DNA of 64,000 nt from Tubulanus polymorphus. Taxonomy: Eukaryota > Nemertea > Palaeonemertea > Tubulaniformes > Tubulanidae. Positions 28,828 to 40,075 of this stretch are shown piece by piece; the first letter of the stretch is position 1, and each line of letters starts with the position of its first letter. Under the pieces are notes generated by a model that saw only the letters and a list, made by a program, of their open reading frames with translations, did not search any database and was not told the origin of the DNA. Location: contig NC_134028.1 of assembly GCF_964204645.1 (NCBI RefSeq), forward strand, positions 620,001-684,000, written 5' to 3'. Both the position numbers and the translations under genes were made by a program.

Positions 28828-30786
28828 ATGGTTGTTATAAACGGAAGTATTCTATTAGGAATCGCGATTCCTGCTGCTTTTTTACTTGGTTTACTGATTA
28901 TTGTTCTCATTCTCTGGTGTAGAAGGTACGTTTTTCATCTTAATTAGGACTTTCACTTATAGGTTGGGAGGGAAGCGAGGTTAGGGTACACTAGTTTAAC
29001 AGGTTGGGAGGGAAGCGAGGTTAAGGTACACTAGTTTAACAGGACAGGGCCACTGAGAGTCAATAACATTATAGACTAATTGCTTTTTTTCATAAGGAAA
29101 AGATTGCGAGAAAAGAAATTACGAAAACTCGAAGATAAGAAAGCGTTAGCAGCTTTACAGGGTAAAATAGTGGCACATCAGCTACAGCAGCAGCAGCAGC
29201 AGCAGCAGCAGCAAGTTGAGAAAACATCGCCACAAAGATTCTTATACCCGGATAATATAAATCCTGTATTTCCGGGTGTTAATCCTGAAAGACTACGGAC
29301 ACTTTCAGCAGGAACTTTACCACTTCCAAACCGTCCTCAATCAACTTTAAATAATCCAACAGCTCATTGGCATTGGAAACCTACAAACCATCAATGGAAG
29401 TCATTACCGAGACCGGCAGCAGCAGCAGCAGCAGCAGTAGGCAGGCAAAGGTAAGACAGAAATCATTCGACGATTCCCAGATTTATTAACGTGTGATAAT
29501 GAACCCACTTAAAATGACTTGTTGTTTTGTTTTATTTCAGAGACGAGTCAGAATTTGAGACGAAGGCAAGTATTAAGATAAAATGGATCGAGTGCTAGAT
29601 ATTCCGTGAATCATGGTTGGAATTCTGTCTATTTTAATAGGAAGGTAATATTCAACTTGAAAATGAAATGGAAGGAAGTCCAGAAGCCAGGGTAACTGTG
29701 ACAAGTAAGGTTAAATTAAGGAATCCAAATATAAATATAAAAAAGTTTATTTCCATTTCAAAAAAGATTGCAGTGTTTTGCAAATGCAAATTCGACCACA
29801 GCAACAAAACTGTTTATATTTCGCAAATTTATTAAACTTCAGATGAATATCTGTTTGAAGATGATGAAACCGGAAGTGCATTGAATCGCTATGAGACGGA
29901 CTATGCAGGCGACTCGACAGCGGCTACTGGTATCAATGATACAATGGCGTTTCTAGATGAACAGATTGAATTCGATGAACCAGTTAATAATGATAATTTC
30001 CCTTCTATCGCGTCAGCTGTAGATTCCCTAAAAGCTAAAGGACAATATCGTAAAGCGAGTGCGAACTGGAGCACAGCAGCAGCGGCGTCTGAAGGGGATT
30101 CATCATTGAGTATTACTGATTATAGTATATTCGATCGTGGCTTCAATATCGTAGAAATAGATGACCCACCGGACCGACCGGCGGCTCCTACATCTTTGGA
30201 TCAATTATTCAAGGGCAAACGGGAAGGTCCAACCGCAGGAGCCACAGGAGCCATGGAAACTCCTGCTGCCCCAGGAACAACAGCAATCGAGGGAACATCA
30301 AAAACACCAGGAGGAGTTTCACCTTCTTTCAAACAGCAACGAGATCTAATTTCTGCATTCCTTGAAAGACAAATGGGGTCTTCAGAGAAAACACCAGGTC
30401 ACGTGACGCAGATTACTCCTGCAGGTCCATCAGCTTCCGGTAGCGATACTGATTCTAAACTTCCCAGAATTCAGGTCACAGCAGACGACGAGCGAGGGTC
30501 ACGTGAGCCAAGTGAGGAGAATTCTGAAACCGGTCAGCAGTTAGAGCCAGTAAAACTCAGGCGACGGGATACTGGATCCAGCGGTCTGCAACCCCCTGCC
30601 GCTGATGAGGAGGATGATGCGGAGAGCGCGACCAGCGATGTTGAACTGGATTACGAGAGAAATTGGTATCGATTAACCAGTGCGCATGAGCCGCAACCTG
30701 ATTATAAACAGGATAAAAAACATCATCACCGGTCTAATTCACATCATAGAATGAGACAATCTGATCTCTTAAAAACCCATCTTTAA
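28828..30786 (+). CDS. Unrecognised single-pass membrane protein with an acidic cytoplasmic tail
   Basis: Exons 28828-28925, 29097-29450, 29541-29565, 29641-29704 and 29843-30786 join in phase to 494 aa. MVVINGS precedes one hydrophobic helix (about 8-31, ILLGIAIPAAFLLGLLIIVL), then CRRKRLREKKLRKLEDKK. By the positive-inside rule this predicts N-out/C-in topology without a cleaved signal. The tail is low complexity: Q10, an A8 stretch, then Ser/Thr/Pro/Asp/Glu-rich sequence with blocks such as DEEDDAESATSDVELDYERN. No enzyme or folded domain recognised. The 75-nt intron 29566-29640 starts with GC (AAG|GCAAGT), a GC-AG type; retaining it introduces a TAG. A scaffold or receptor-associated role is possible but unsupported. 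A 40-bp duplication lies in intron 1 (about 28960-29042). Confidence 0.7.
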
Positions 30787-31386
30787 ATTGGCACGCGCGC
30801 GCCTCTCGATTCCACCAGGTTCGAATCCCACATAGATCATCGAAATACATGTATTAGTTCGGACCTCTGCCGAGGTATGACGCCATAAACAAATGCCCGA
30901 CCTGTTGACCTGTGGTGGATTTCAATCGTCTGTCCTCGTGGCAGTCAAGTGTAAATGAGTCTCAAATTAAACAATAAAACAATAAACTCTCGATATTTAC
31001 AAACTGTGTTTATATATATTTTGTTTCCATTATAAATATGTTTATATTATTCATACAGGTTTATTTATATACACATGATTAATTAATAAAACATCCATCT
31101 TTCATGTCTTATTAATGTTGTATCTTCACGTTTTATTCTAATATCTTTCTGTTTCAATTGTTCGCAGTTTATAGAACAACAAATTACAAGAGTACTTTAC
31201 ATGTAATAAAACACAATCACATTGTGAGCACCATTAAGAATATACCAGTTTAAAGTTTCAAAACCTTATCATATAACCATATTCATATTCCAGTTTAAAG
31301 TTTAACAATTACAATGTGTAACTGCATTAAAACAATCAGTATTTCAATAGAAACTTAAGTGTTTAATGTTATAGATAATTTGGGTA
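30787..31386. other. Convergent spacer between the membrane protein and folliculin
   Basis: Contains tandem AATAAA signals at 30973-30986 for the plus-strand gene and several TTTATT motifs that could serve folliculin on the minus strand. GGTTCGAATCCC near 30819 is a lone B-box-like remnant. No gene seen. Confidence 0.5.
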
Positions 31387-31805
31387 ATAAAACTATGTTC
31401 CAGATGCAGCTGCCTGTCCCCGAGACATTGAGGCTATGTTCCAGATGCAGCTGCCTGTCCCTGAGACATTGAGCCTATGTTCCAGATGCAGCTGCCTGTC
31501 CCTGAGACATTGAGCCTATGTTCCAGATGCAGCTGCCTGTCCCAGAGACATTGAGCCTATGTTCCAGATGCAGCTGCCTGTCCCAGAGACATTGAGCCTA
31601 TGTTCCAGATGCAGCTGCCTGTCCCTGAGACATTGAGCCTATGTTCCAGATGCAGCTGCCTGTCCCAGAGACATTGAGCCTATGTTCCAGATGCAGCTGC
31701 CTGTCCCCGAGACATTGAGGCTATGTTCCAGATGCAGCTGCCTGTCCCTGAGACATTGAGCCTATGTTCCAGATGCAGCTGCCTGTCCCTGAGACATTGA
31801 AGCTG
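31387..31805. repeat. 41-bp minisatellite containing the folliculin stop codon
   Basis: About ten units of CTATGTTCCAGATGCAGCTG plus CCTGTCCCTGAGACATTGAGC. The unit nearest the gene encodes, on the minus strand, the end of folliculin ([11 protein letters not shown] and TAG at 31764-31762). The other units form the 3'UTR. Confidence 0.92.
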
Positions 31806-34429
31806 AAAGCATATGTGTTTTATATTGTACACTTAATCCAGTCATCCAGTATTTGAGAACTCTTCGATCTTCCTCTTGAGCTCCGAGAACTTGTAACAGT
31901 TTCTTAGTTTCATCTTCAGTTCTATTTCCACCAGCTTTAGTGAACATGAATAACACTTTCACTTTACTGAAATATACACAAACATATAAACACAACACGA
32001 CCTAAATCGAATACAACTCAATCATCGATACTTACTTCATCCATTCCTCTTTTTGACAAATCAGACATTGAACGATGACCTCATTAGATAATTTATCATT
32101 CATCAGAGCAGCCTCCATCTTAGACAGGACAGTCGGACCTAATAATATACAACAATGCAGTTTAATCTGATTGTAATGATCGTGAGTAATCTGTTTGTGT
32201 GATTTGTGTAAATACCTCGTTCAGGAAGTTGTGCTTGTGAATGTAATGAATAAATTAACTGATTCACGTCAGGATTTTCGATATGATGCGATTGTTTTAT
32301 ATCCATCAATAAATAAAGTTCAGTTCGTAGAACGTGAGCAGGAATCACCGTATCCGGATACAATCCTAAAAAACTACATCTCCACGAGTCCTGATACTGA
32401 TCGCTGTAATACAGTATCTGACAGCAACCTTTAGGAAGCAGCATCTAAAAAAAATTCAAAAATATCATAGCTTCGCAGGTGACCTCTATAGGCGATCGCA
32501 GACATCACGAACAAACCTTCAAACAATCAATAATAGATCTGACGAGGTTCCTATTGTTCGATCTCAGGATGATTTGGTTTCCGATAACGACGTGATGAGC
32601 CAACAGATGAAACTTCTGGTAACCTAGCACCTGAAAAATACAAGCAATACAAGTGATACAATAGACTTATAGCCGGGTAAATCAAATAGAATGATAGAAT
32701 GAATTACTGAGAATACCTTTAACATGTGTTGTAGATTATTGAAATAAGGTTGTTCCTCATTACAATTAGATTCAATATCACTCGTATCTGTTACACTCAT
32801 TTTCTTAGTGAATACTTTAATAAATCCTTCATCAGTTTCTGCAATAACATAAAATTTCATATTCGTATTTTCAATTCAATTTACTAAGTGTAAGTCGTCA
32901 TTTGGAAATCATTAACATAATGACAGGGTCCGATCTAAGCACTTGTCCGATTGCACGGGACAAGTATATTCTCATCAGGGCTAGTAGGTAATCATTATCA
33001 CTTATCCCCCGGGCTAGTGCAATTTTATGGCACAAAGCTTTTTTTCCACTCGATACAACAAATGATAGTGCCACCGAGCGGACTGCCTGTGAAGGGCAAG
33101 TATTTTTTGGAGGGGACAAGCAATATTTCAGATATGCTTGCCCCTGGGCAATTGGCTTTCATTCCTTAGATCGGACCCAGAATAATCATGATAACTATAA
33201 CAATTTCAGTAGAGAACAAACAAACCTTCTTGTTTCTCTAGATCGACTATAGAATCCTCGGTAGGAGGTCCTTCCAGCAGTTTCTCAGTAAGTCTATTAC
33301 TACAAGCTTTTAGGATCCACGTGAATCTCAGATGAAGTTGACTGAAGATGTTTTTATCTCGTGTCAATTCGATCAGAGATCTCGCAGGTTTATTCTCCCC
33401 GCGATGTTGCCTGAAGTTCGCCGGATTCATACTAACCGCTAACCGGTGCGCCCTCTGGGGGCATTTAGCTTGCTCTTCCTCGTAAACTTTCGAAGCTTTC
33501 TCTTGTAAATGGTCGATGATTTCGCGGATGTGCTGAACTAAAAACGGCCACGAATTCAACAAATAAATCTTATCCATCATGACGACTAGAATACTATACC
33601 AGCGACTGAGTCCACGAGCGTGACTGTCTTTAATATAGAACGTATGAGAGAACACGTGACCTCTACTGTCATCGCCGAAAAAAAACGGTCCTTCTCGTCC
33701 GGGACAGACCTCACAACTGAGACTGCGTACGCACGCCTGACGCACCATACTGAATACCTGCGGGTGATCGGGATATTGATTACTGACGTAACTCACTTTA
33801 GCTTCGTGATCATTACTAATAAACCCCGGTTGAGTTGGTTCTAAAGACCTACAAGCCTGAAATAAATAAATACAAATATTCAAAACATCTTTCTCTTTTT
33901 ATAAAACTTTATCAGTGGTTCAGTTGTGACTTAGTTCAAGTGATGTTAAATGACTGATGTTGTTGTTAGACAGGCTATAGAACTGAGATGGTCTTAGACT
34001 GGTCTTGAATCTGACTGTAACCAGCTCCAGCAGTTGTTTAAACTTAACCAGCGGATAGTCGACATAGTGACAATTGAAGGTTCATTGTTACTATGGTATT
34101 TATCAGCTGGTTATCTTTAACCAACTGGCTGATGGTTTAACCCGACAGTTACAAACCTCACATAAATCAGCAGTTTTAACTTTTGTATGATTCAACATCG
34201 CCGCTGCAGCTCCCCCTGGTGGTGGTTGATCGTTATACGAGCTGGACGGAGACCGAGCTCCTCCTCTTTCCCGTACATAGTACGAGGCAGTAGAATCCTC
34301 ACGAGGAGAAGGAGGAACAGTACAATCTAACAGCTGGTGAGGATCCTGTGAGTGAAACGCTTGAGTACAGAATAAAACACTGGGTCCGTGAAGTTCACAG
34401 AAATGACATAATGAAATCACAGCGTTCAT
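31762..34429 (-). CDS. FLCN: Folliculin (complete)
   Basis: Minus-strand exons, in coding order: 34429-34157, 33856-33226, 32838-32717, 32630-32517, 32444-32216, 32138-32036, 31966-31762. They join in phase to 558 aa, close to the 579 of the human protein. Family hallmarks: [20 protein letters not shown] start; [34 protein letters not shown], with the arginine (about R172) equivalent to the human RagC/D GAP arginine finger; [60 protein letters not shown]. Longin domain about 1-290, DENN-type domain about 330-545. Folliculin with FNIP acts at lysosomes in amino-acid/mTORC1 signalling. The vertebrate acidic linker is shorter here. The last codons are minisatellite-encoded. Confidence 0.95.
32926..33178. 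mobile_element. MITE in folliculin intron 2
   Basis: Exact 14-bp terminal inverted repeats, GGGTCCGATCTAAG (32926-32939) and CTTAGATCGGACCC (33165-33178), with further inner complementarity around ACTTGTCC and GGACAAG. The superfamily cannot be assigned safely from the ends. Confidence 0.75.
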
Positions 34430-35012
34430 CTTTACTATTATTACTACGGTACCGCACCAATACCAGTCACACACAGACACAGTCTCAGACTCAGGTCAGT
34501 GCTGCCTGCCTGCAACAAATACAAACATCATCAATCACACTGATTTATCTAAAGCAATAGTTTGAACTGTTAGGAAGAATATTTTACCTATCAGTCAAAT
34601 AGAAACGATCCTTGATTTGAAAAGCACTAAGGTTAGTAGTGGAAATTCGATGCGTAAATAACCAAAATAAATGGGAATGTCATAACCGGAGCAACGACCT
34701 TGATTTGCTGTGACCTTTAACCTAACCCAAATCTAGCCCCAAGATGTCGTGTACTTTGTGTCCCCACTGCTCACGATCTGTAGTAATTTGTTAAAGGAAA
34801 TCGATATCACATATTGGCGAGGTCAATACCAATTTTAGTGCTATGTTTGATAAAAACCTGGATCAAATCCGTTTAGTAGGGAATTATCCGCGCCCCGATG
34901 AATAGAGGATTCTACTTCCTGCCGCTGGGTGGTGCACCGGTCGAAAACTGCAGTTTTATATAGTCATTAGACATTATTGCATTGCGAATTGGTAAATCGA
35001 TCTTAAGCCGCG
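34430..35012. promoter_or_regulatory. Divergent promoter region, folliculin / TXNL1 copy
   Basis: Head-to-head start codons at 34429 (-) and 35013 (+) leave 583 bp. No TATA box stands out. A shared promoter is inferred from layout. Confidence 0.4.
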
Positions 35013-35655
35013 ATGTCTGGTAATTTAAAAGTTTTAAACGATGATGCTGAATTTCAGGCTGAACTGAACAGCGCTGGTTCAAAACCAGTCGTCGTAGATT
35101 TGTTCGCAACCTGGTTAGTTGCCCGAAAGACCTGACCACCACCAAAAAACAAATAAACAAAAATCCATTCCGATTTTTCCATCAATCGGTGGTTCCTTTG
35201 ATAAACTATTTACAAATTGATTGAGATGTCAAGAAAAACATATGCCGTATTTGCTTTAACCCTAACCCTATCACTTAACCTCTGTGTACTAACAGATCTG
35301 TTTGTATTTGTTGATTTACCTGTAGGTGGCGCCCTTGTCATCAAATCGCGCCTGTTTTCGAAGGAGACGCCACCAAATATTCTAATGCCGTTTTTCTAAA
35401 AGTTGACGTCGATAAATTGACCGTAAGTCCATGAGAGACGGGTTCGACCGTACTTTAAGCTTCCAAAAAATCCGTCGTATTTTGCTTTAATGATTTATTG
35501 GTCGGTTTTTTAGGAAGTGACGAATCGGTACAATATCACAGCGATGCCGACCTTCACCTTCTTCAAAAACAAGGTCAAAGTCGAAAGGAAAACATCAAAA
35601 AGCATTATCAAGAGCCAGGAGAAAATGATGAAACAGTCGAAGTTTAAGGCCATGT

Positions 35656-36605
35656 AAGTTTGTGAAATACAGTAGACTCTGTCTCTTACTGCGGTAAAGT
35701 TGAGACCGGTAAAATTCTACCCCGAGTTGATGTCAAATACCGAGTAAGAGTTTGTGATATACAGTAGACTCTGTCTCTTACTGCGGTAAAGTTGAAACTG
35801 GTAAAATTCTACCCAGAGTCGGTGTCAAATACTGAGTAAGAGTTTGTGAAATACAGTAGACTCTGTCTCTTACTGCGGTAAAGTTGAGACTGGTAAAATT
35901 CTACCCTGAGTTGATGTCAAATACTGAGTAAGAGTTTGTGAAATACAGTAGACTCTGTCTCTTACTGCGGTAAAGTTGAGACTGGTAAAATTCTACCCCG
36001 AGTTGGTGTCAAATACTGAGTAAGAGTTTGTGAAATACAGTAGACTCTGTCTCTTACTGCGGTAAAGTTGAGGCTGGTAAAATTTTACCCAGAGTTGGAG
36101 TCAAATACTGAGTAAGAGTTTGTGATATACAGTAGACTCTGTCTATAACTGTGGTAAAGTTGAGACCGGTAAAATTCTACCCCGAGTTGGAGTCAAATAC
36201 TGAGTAAGAGTTTGTGATATACAGTAGACTCTGTCTCTTACTGCGGTAAAGTTGAGACCGGTAAAATTCTACCCAGAGTTGGAGTCAAATACTGAGTAAG
36301 AGTTTGTGAAATACAGTAGACTCTGTCTCTTACTGTGGTAAAGTTGAGACCGGTAAAATTCTACCCCGAGTTGATGTCAAATACCGAGTAAGAGTTTGTG
36401 ATATACAGTAGACTCTGTCTCTTACTGCGGTAAAGTTGAGACTGGTAAAATTCTACCCCGAGTTGATGTCAAATACTGAGTAAGAGTTTGTGATATACAG
36501 TAGACTCTGTCTCTTACTGCGGTAAAGTTGAGACTGGTAAAATTCTACCCCGAGTTGATGTCAAATACCGAGTAAGAGTTTGTGAAATACAGTAGACTCT
36601 GTCTC
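35656..36605. repeat. 92-bp satellite in TXNL1 copy intron 3, about 10 copies
   Basis: Units contain ATACAGTAGACTCTGTCTCT then TACTGCGGTAAAGTTGAGAC and ...CCCGAGTTGATGTC. TACAGTAGACTC-type ends are common on Tc1/mariner/pogo MITEs, so the array may be an amplified MITE. It begins two bases after the donor. Confidence 0.9.
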
Positions 36606-36907
36606 ATTCCTCAGCTGTTAACTGATTGGCCAATTACGAATATTTAAGATTAAACTCATGAATATTCAAACATACCTCATCAATATTGAAATGAACCTCA
36701 TGAATATTTACAGATTGATTTATCCAAGATGATACAGATGAACGGTTTGGAATGTTTAAACGAATCGGACGATCATACGTTGAAACTCGTTCTCTCTCCT
36801 AAAGGCGGATATTTACAGTCGGACTGCGATGAACAGTTGATAATTTCCCTCGAATTCTCACAAACTGTACCGGTACATTTGTTAAAGATGTACGACCCAG
36901 ACAGTAA

Positions 36908-37475
36908 GAGACTCCAGCGTCCCTAAGACTCCTTGATTCCTTTAAACAGCGTCCCCATGAATCCTTGATTCCTTTAAACAGGGTCCCTAAGACTCCTTAA
37001 TTCCTTTAAACAGGGTCCCTAAGACTCCTTGATTCCTTTAAACAGGGTCCCTAAGACTCCTTGATTCCTTTAAACAGCGTCCCCATGAATCCTTGATTCC
37101 TTTAAACAGGGTCCCTAAGACTCCTTAATTCCTTTAAACAGGGTCCCTAAGACTCCTTAATTCCTTTAAACAGGGTCCCTAAGACTCCTTGATTCCTTTA
37201 AACAGGGTCCCTATGACTCCTTAATTCCTTTAAACAGGGTCCCTAAGACTCCTTGATTCCTTTAAACAGCGTCCCCATGACTACTTAATTCCTTTAAACA
37301 GGGTCCCTATGACTCCTTGATTCCTTTAAACAGGGTCCCTAAGACTCCTTGATTCCTTTAAACAGGGTCCCTAAGACTCCTTGATTCCTTTAAAACAGGG
37401 TCCCTAAGACTCCTTGATTCCTTTAAACAGGGTCCCTAAGACTCCTTGATTCCTTTAAAACAGGGTCCCCATGTC
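36908..37475. repeat. 32-bp minisatellite, about 17 copies
   Basis: Unit AGGGTCCCTAAGACTCCTTG plus ATTCCTTTAAAC. It starts within about 5-10 nt of the donor at 36904. A GCGTCCCCATGA variant recurs three to four times. Confidence 0.94.
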
Positions 37476-37884
37476 TCCTTGAAAGTTTCTGCCTTAAAAC
37501 TCCTTACATTCAAACTCAAATTATTCAACTGAATTTTTCAGATGGAACTGCAGCAAAAACGATTAAACTTTTCACGACTCAACCGCAAACTTAAGACTTC
37601 GACTCGGCAGAGAGTATGGACGCAATTCAGAAAATACGGTAAGTTTTAAACGTTTGTCCCCTCCCCCAATCTCTCTCCCTGAGTCTCCCCATCTCTCTCT
37701 CTCTTCCTGAGTCTCTTTCATCTTGTTTCTTTTTGATCGCAGATTGACCCTGGATGATGTAAAAGAAGGAACTGTAATACCGCTACGATACGTCAAATTC
37801 AAAAATGTTTCCACCGTTTCGGTGAGAATGAAAATCATCATAAGTTTCAAATGCCGACGAAGGCGCCCGTCGTAAGATTGTTTT

Positions 37885-38110
37885 TTTCGTCGCCCGGTGA
37901 AGATCGATTTTAAGATTGTTATTTTCAAGATGGTTTCGTCAGATGTTATTTCCATTGGTGAAGATCTTTATTTTCGCGATGATGTTTTCGTTAACGGGTG
38001 AAGATTATTATTTTCGTCGACCAGCATAGATCAATTTTAAGATGTTATTCTCAAGATGGTTTTGTCAGATGTTATTTCCATTGGTGAAGATCTTTATTTT
38101 CGCGTAATTT
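37885..38110. repeat. Two ~125-bp direct repeats
   Basis: Segments from about 37899 and 38025 share AAGATGGTTTCGTCAGATGT (or ...TTTTGTCAG...) and ATTTCCATTGGTGAAGATCT. Together with the frame at 38112-38313 they lie where the missing TXNL1 exon is expected. Confidence 0.75.
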
Positions 38111-38554
38111 AGATAAATGACGCTGATGATGCCGACAACGGATGCGGTTGCTGCGGCAACGCAAATGATGATAACAATGATGATTATGATGATTATTTAA
38201 CCGAGGAGGAAGAACATGAATTTATTAAAACGCGTTTTCAAATGATTTTAATGAGGTTTAATATTGAATATAGACAACCGAGTTTCTTAGGTCATTATTT
38301 CTCCCTGCCCTAGTAGAGTTTATAAACAAATTTCCGAAAGGGTTGATTTATGAGGATATTTGGTGGATGTTAGGCTCCCCCTTCCTTCTCCATTCAGATT
38401 AGATATTTTTGAAATTTACATTTTTCTTATGGCCACTTACGTTTTGTAAAATTGTGTTATTGTTTATTTCACGTATGTTAAGATATTTCAGTCACGGATT
38501 TATTTGGAATTTCAACCTGAATTGAGACAATGAATTCTGAGATATTTTCACCAT

Positions 38555-38707
38555 CTGTGGAACCTCGTTTTAACAATTTATCAGTTATTACAAAACTAGA
38601 ATTTCATTCCAGATAAGACAAAATCAATTTTTTCCACACTTGATATAACGAATTATAATTAACAGATTTTCTGGTGCCCTGAAGTTCGTTGCAACGAGGT
38701 TCCGCTG
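38555..38707. mobile_element. Probable pogo/Tc1-type MITE
   Basis: Ends TGTGGAACCTCGTTTTAAC (left) and, on the opposite strand at the right, CAGCGGAACCTCGTTGCAAC. GGAACCTCGTTNNAAC is typical of pogo/Tigger-like terminal repeats. About 150 bp, no coding capacity. Confidence 0.55.
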
Positions 38708-38825
38708 TATAATTTCCTAGATTCTAAGAATGTTTTACAGACTTATCGACGACAATGATTAACCACTAAGAAATACTTTCTTTTTATTATTTCAGGTGGC
38801 AGGAAAGAAAGGCAAGAGTCATTGA

Positions 38826-40075
38826 TGGCGAGGGTCAATATGCAACGTACATTATTTCACCAAGCAACAAAGATTAGGAACTTAAGGGATTAATTTCACC
38901 AGAGAAATGTGACCACATTACAACAGCGAGCGTATGAATTTGTGCGAGGCAAATTGAAAATAACCACTTTTATTGCATTGTGATTAATAAACTCAATATT
39001 ATCATTATCATTTACTGAATGGTTTTTCTTTTGAGTTTATATTTCTTCTATCAGAGAGGACCGGCATCAATGATGACGTGATTTTTGTAGGCTTAAGCAA
39101 AATTTAACACTTAATGTGGAAAAAAAGTGGCAGGTGGCAGTTTTTCACTTAGTGAATTGCATCAATGCCTAATCATGACTTGTCTGACTTATCACAACTA
39201 GTATCCTCATGGACAGACTGACCCTGTACGCATGATTTGATACCGCCATACTCTGACCAAAATCAAAAATTGGGATAAGAGTAAATTGGAACATCAAGAA
39301 ACGAAATTCTAATATGGACTTTCCTAAATGTACATGATGATGTACCGTTTAATCTCCAGTTGAGTATCAAAATTAAAGAAAACAATTTGTTTTTTTTTTA
39401 AATTATGAGTGGTAAGCATGAAGTTTTTGGCAGAATTTCAGAGGATCGGTGCTCCAAGTAATTAAAAATGCCTCATATATCTCCCCTCAATTGAATCGAG
39501 GAGTTTTTTTTAATGAAAATCTGTCTATTGACGGGATTCTGTGATAACAGTATGAATGATGAATAACCGTGAATACATGGTATTAGTGGGTTTTCCCCCA
39601 ATGACTCAAATAGACCGCTTTCCTCGTGCATGTGAGGTAGTTATCTCGGGGTGCATGAACTGTCCGTGACTAATAAACTAATTTCATTAGTAAATTTACG
39701 CGGTTTCTATGATATGAACCCTGTGTTGGTGTGAATCTTTAACTGGAAGTGCTATCGGTCGGTATAATTTATAAATTATTCTAGAATTTAAGAAAAAAAA
39801 AACAGGAAACATAAATTCGGAAGTAGCTGTCGGGAATCAAGTAATTTATTTCATGGCCTTATTAAAGTTCCTCCACTATATTGTTCAGCTGACTACTGGC
39901 GCGTATTCAACCCGGCGGTGGAACCTCATAATGTAATCCATTCAACAATAGAGACACAATTGCGGTCTTTCAGAGTTGTTGATAGCATTCATACGCGCTA
40001 TTGAATACGTCACCGGCTGACCACGGTGTACACACAAGCATAGACCATTCACCTCTGCACACTCACACTGTGAAC
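38826..40075. other. Spacer after the TXNL1 copy
   Basis: Apart from the AATAAA at 38986, no gene, array or clear element was recognised. AT-rich unique-looking sequence. Confidence 0.5.

Larger units (their letters stand above)
35013..38825 (+). pseudogene. TXNL1: Thioredoxin-like protein 1 copy with multiple disabling changes
   Basis: Exons recognised: 35013-35113, 35326-35422, 35514-35653, 36714-36903, 37542-37638, 37743-37821 and 38796-38825. They match a thioredoxin domain (SGNLKVLNDDAEF, KPVVVDLFATW, AMPTFTFFKNKVKV), a PITH domain (GLECLNESDDHTLK, QSDCDEQLIISLEF, IPLRYVKFKNVSTV) and the family C-terminus VAGKKGKSH. Defects: the CGPC redox motif reads WRPC; in exon 3 the frame shifts right after NKVKV, with an apparent deletion of the YQGAD-type segment; in the shifted frame, which matches the family (KENIKKHYQEPGENDETVEV), a TAA lies at 35645-35647; another TAA at 37592-37594 breaks the PITH domain; the penultimate exon (family segment around FVQSNQG) was not found. 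Splice sites and introns are intact, so this is not a processed copy. TXNL1 is normally a proteasome-associated redox protein. Assembly error is the alternative. AATAAA lies at 38986. Confidence 0.82.

Noticed and set aside
35644-35660. Reading TXNL1 exon 3 as an intact new C-terminus (VERKTSKSIIKSQEKMM...)
   Set aside because: Another frame of the same bases gives KENIKKHYQEPGENDETVEV, which fits the family linker and joins exon 4 in phase, so a frameshift explains it better.
37572-37955. 127-codon minus-strand frame
   Set aside because: Antisense to TXNL1 exons 5 and 6; no family resemblance.
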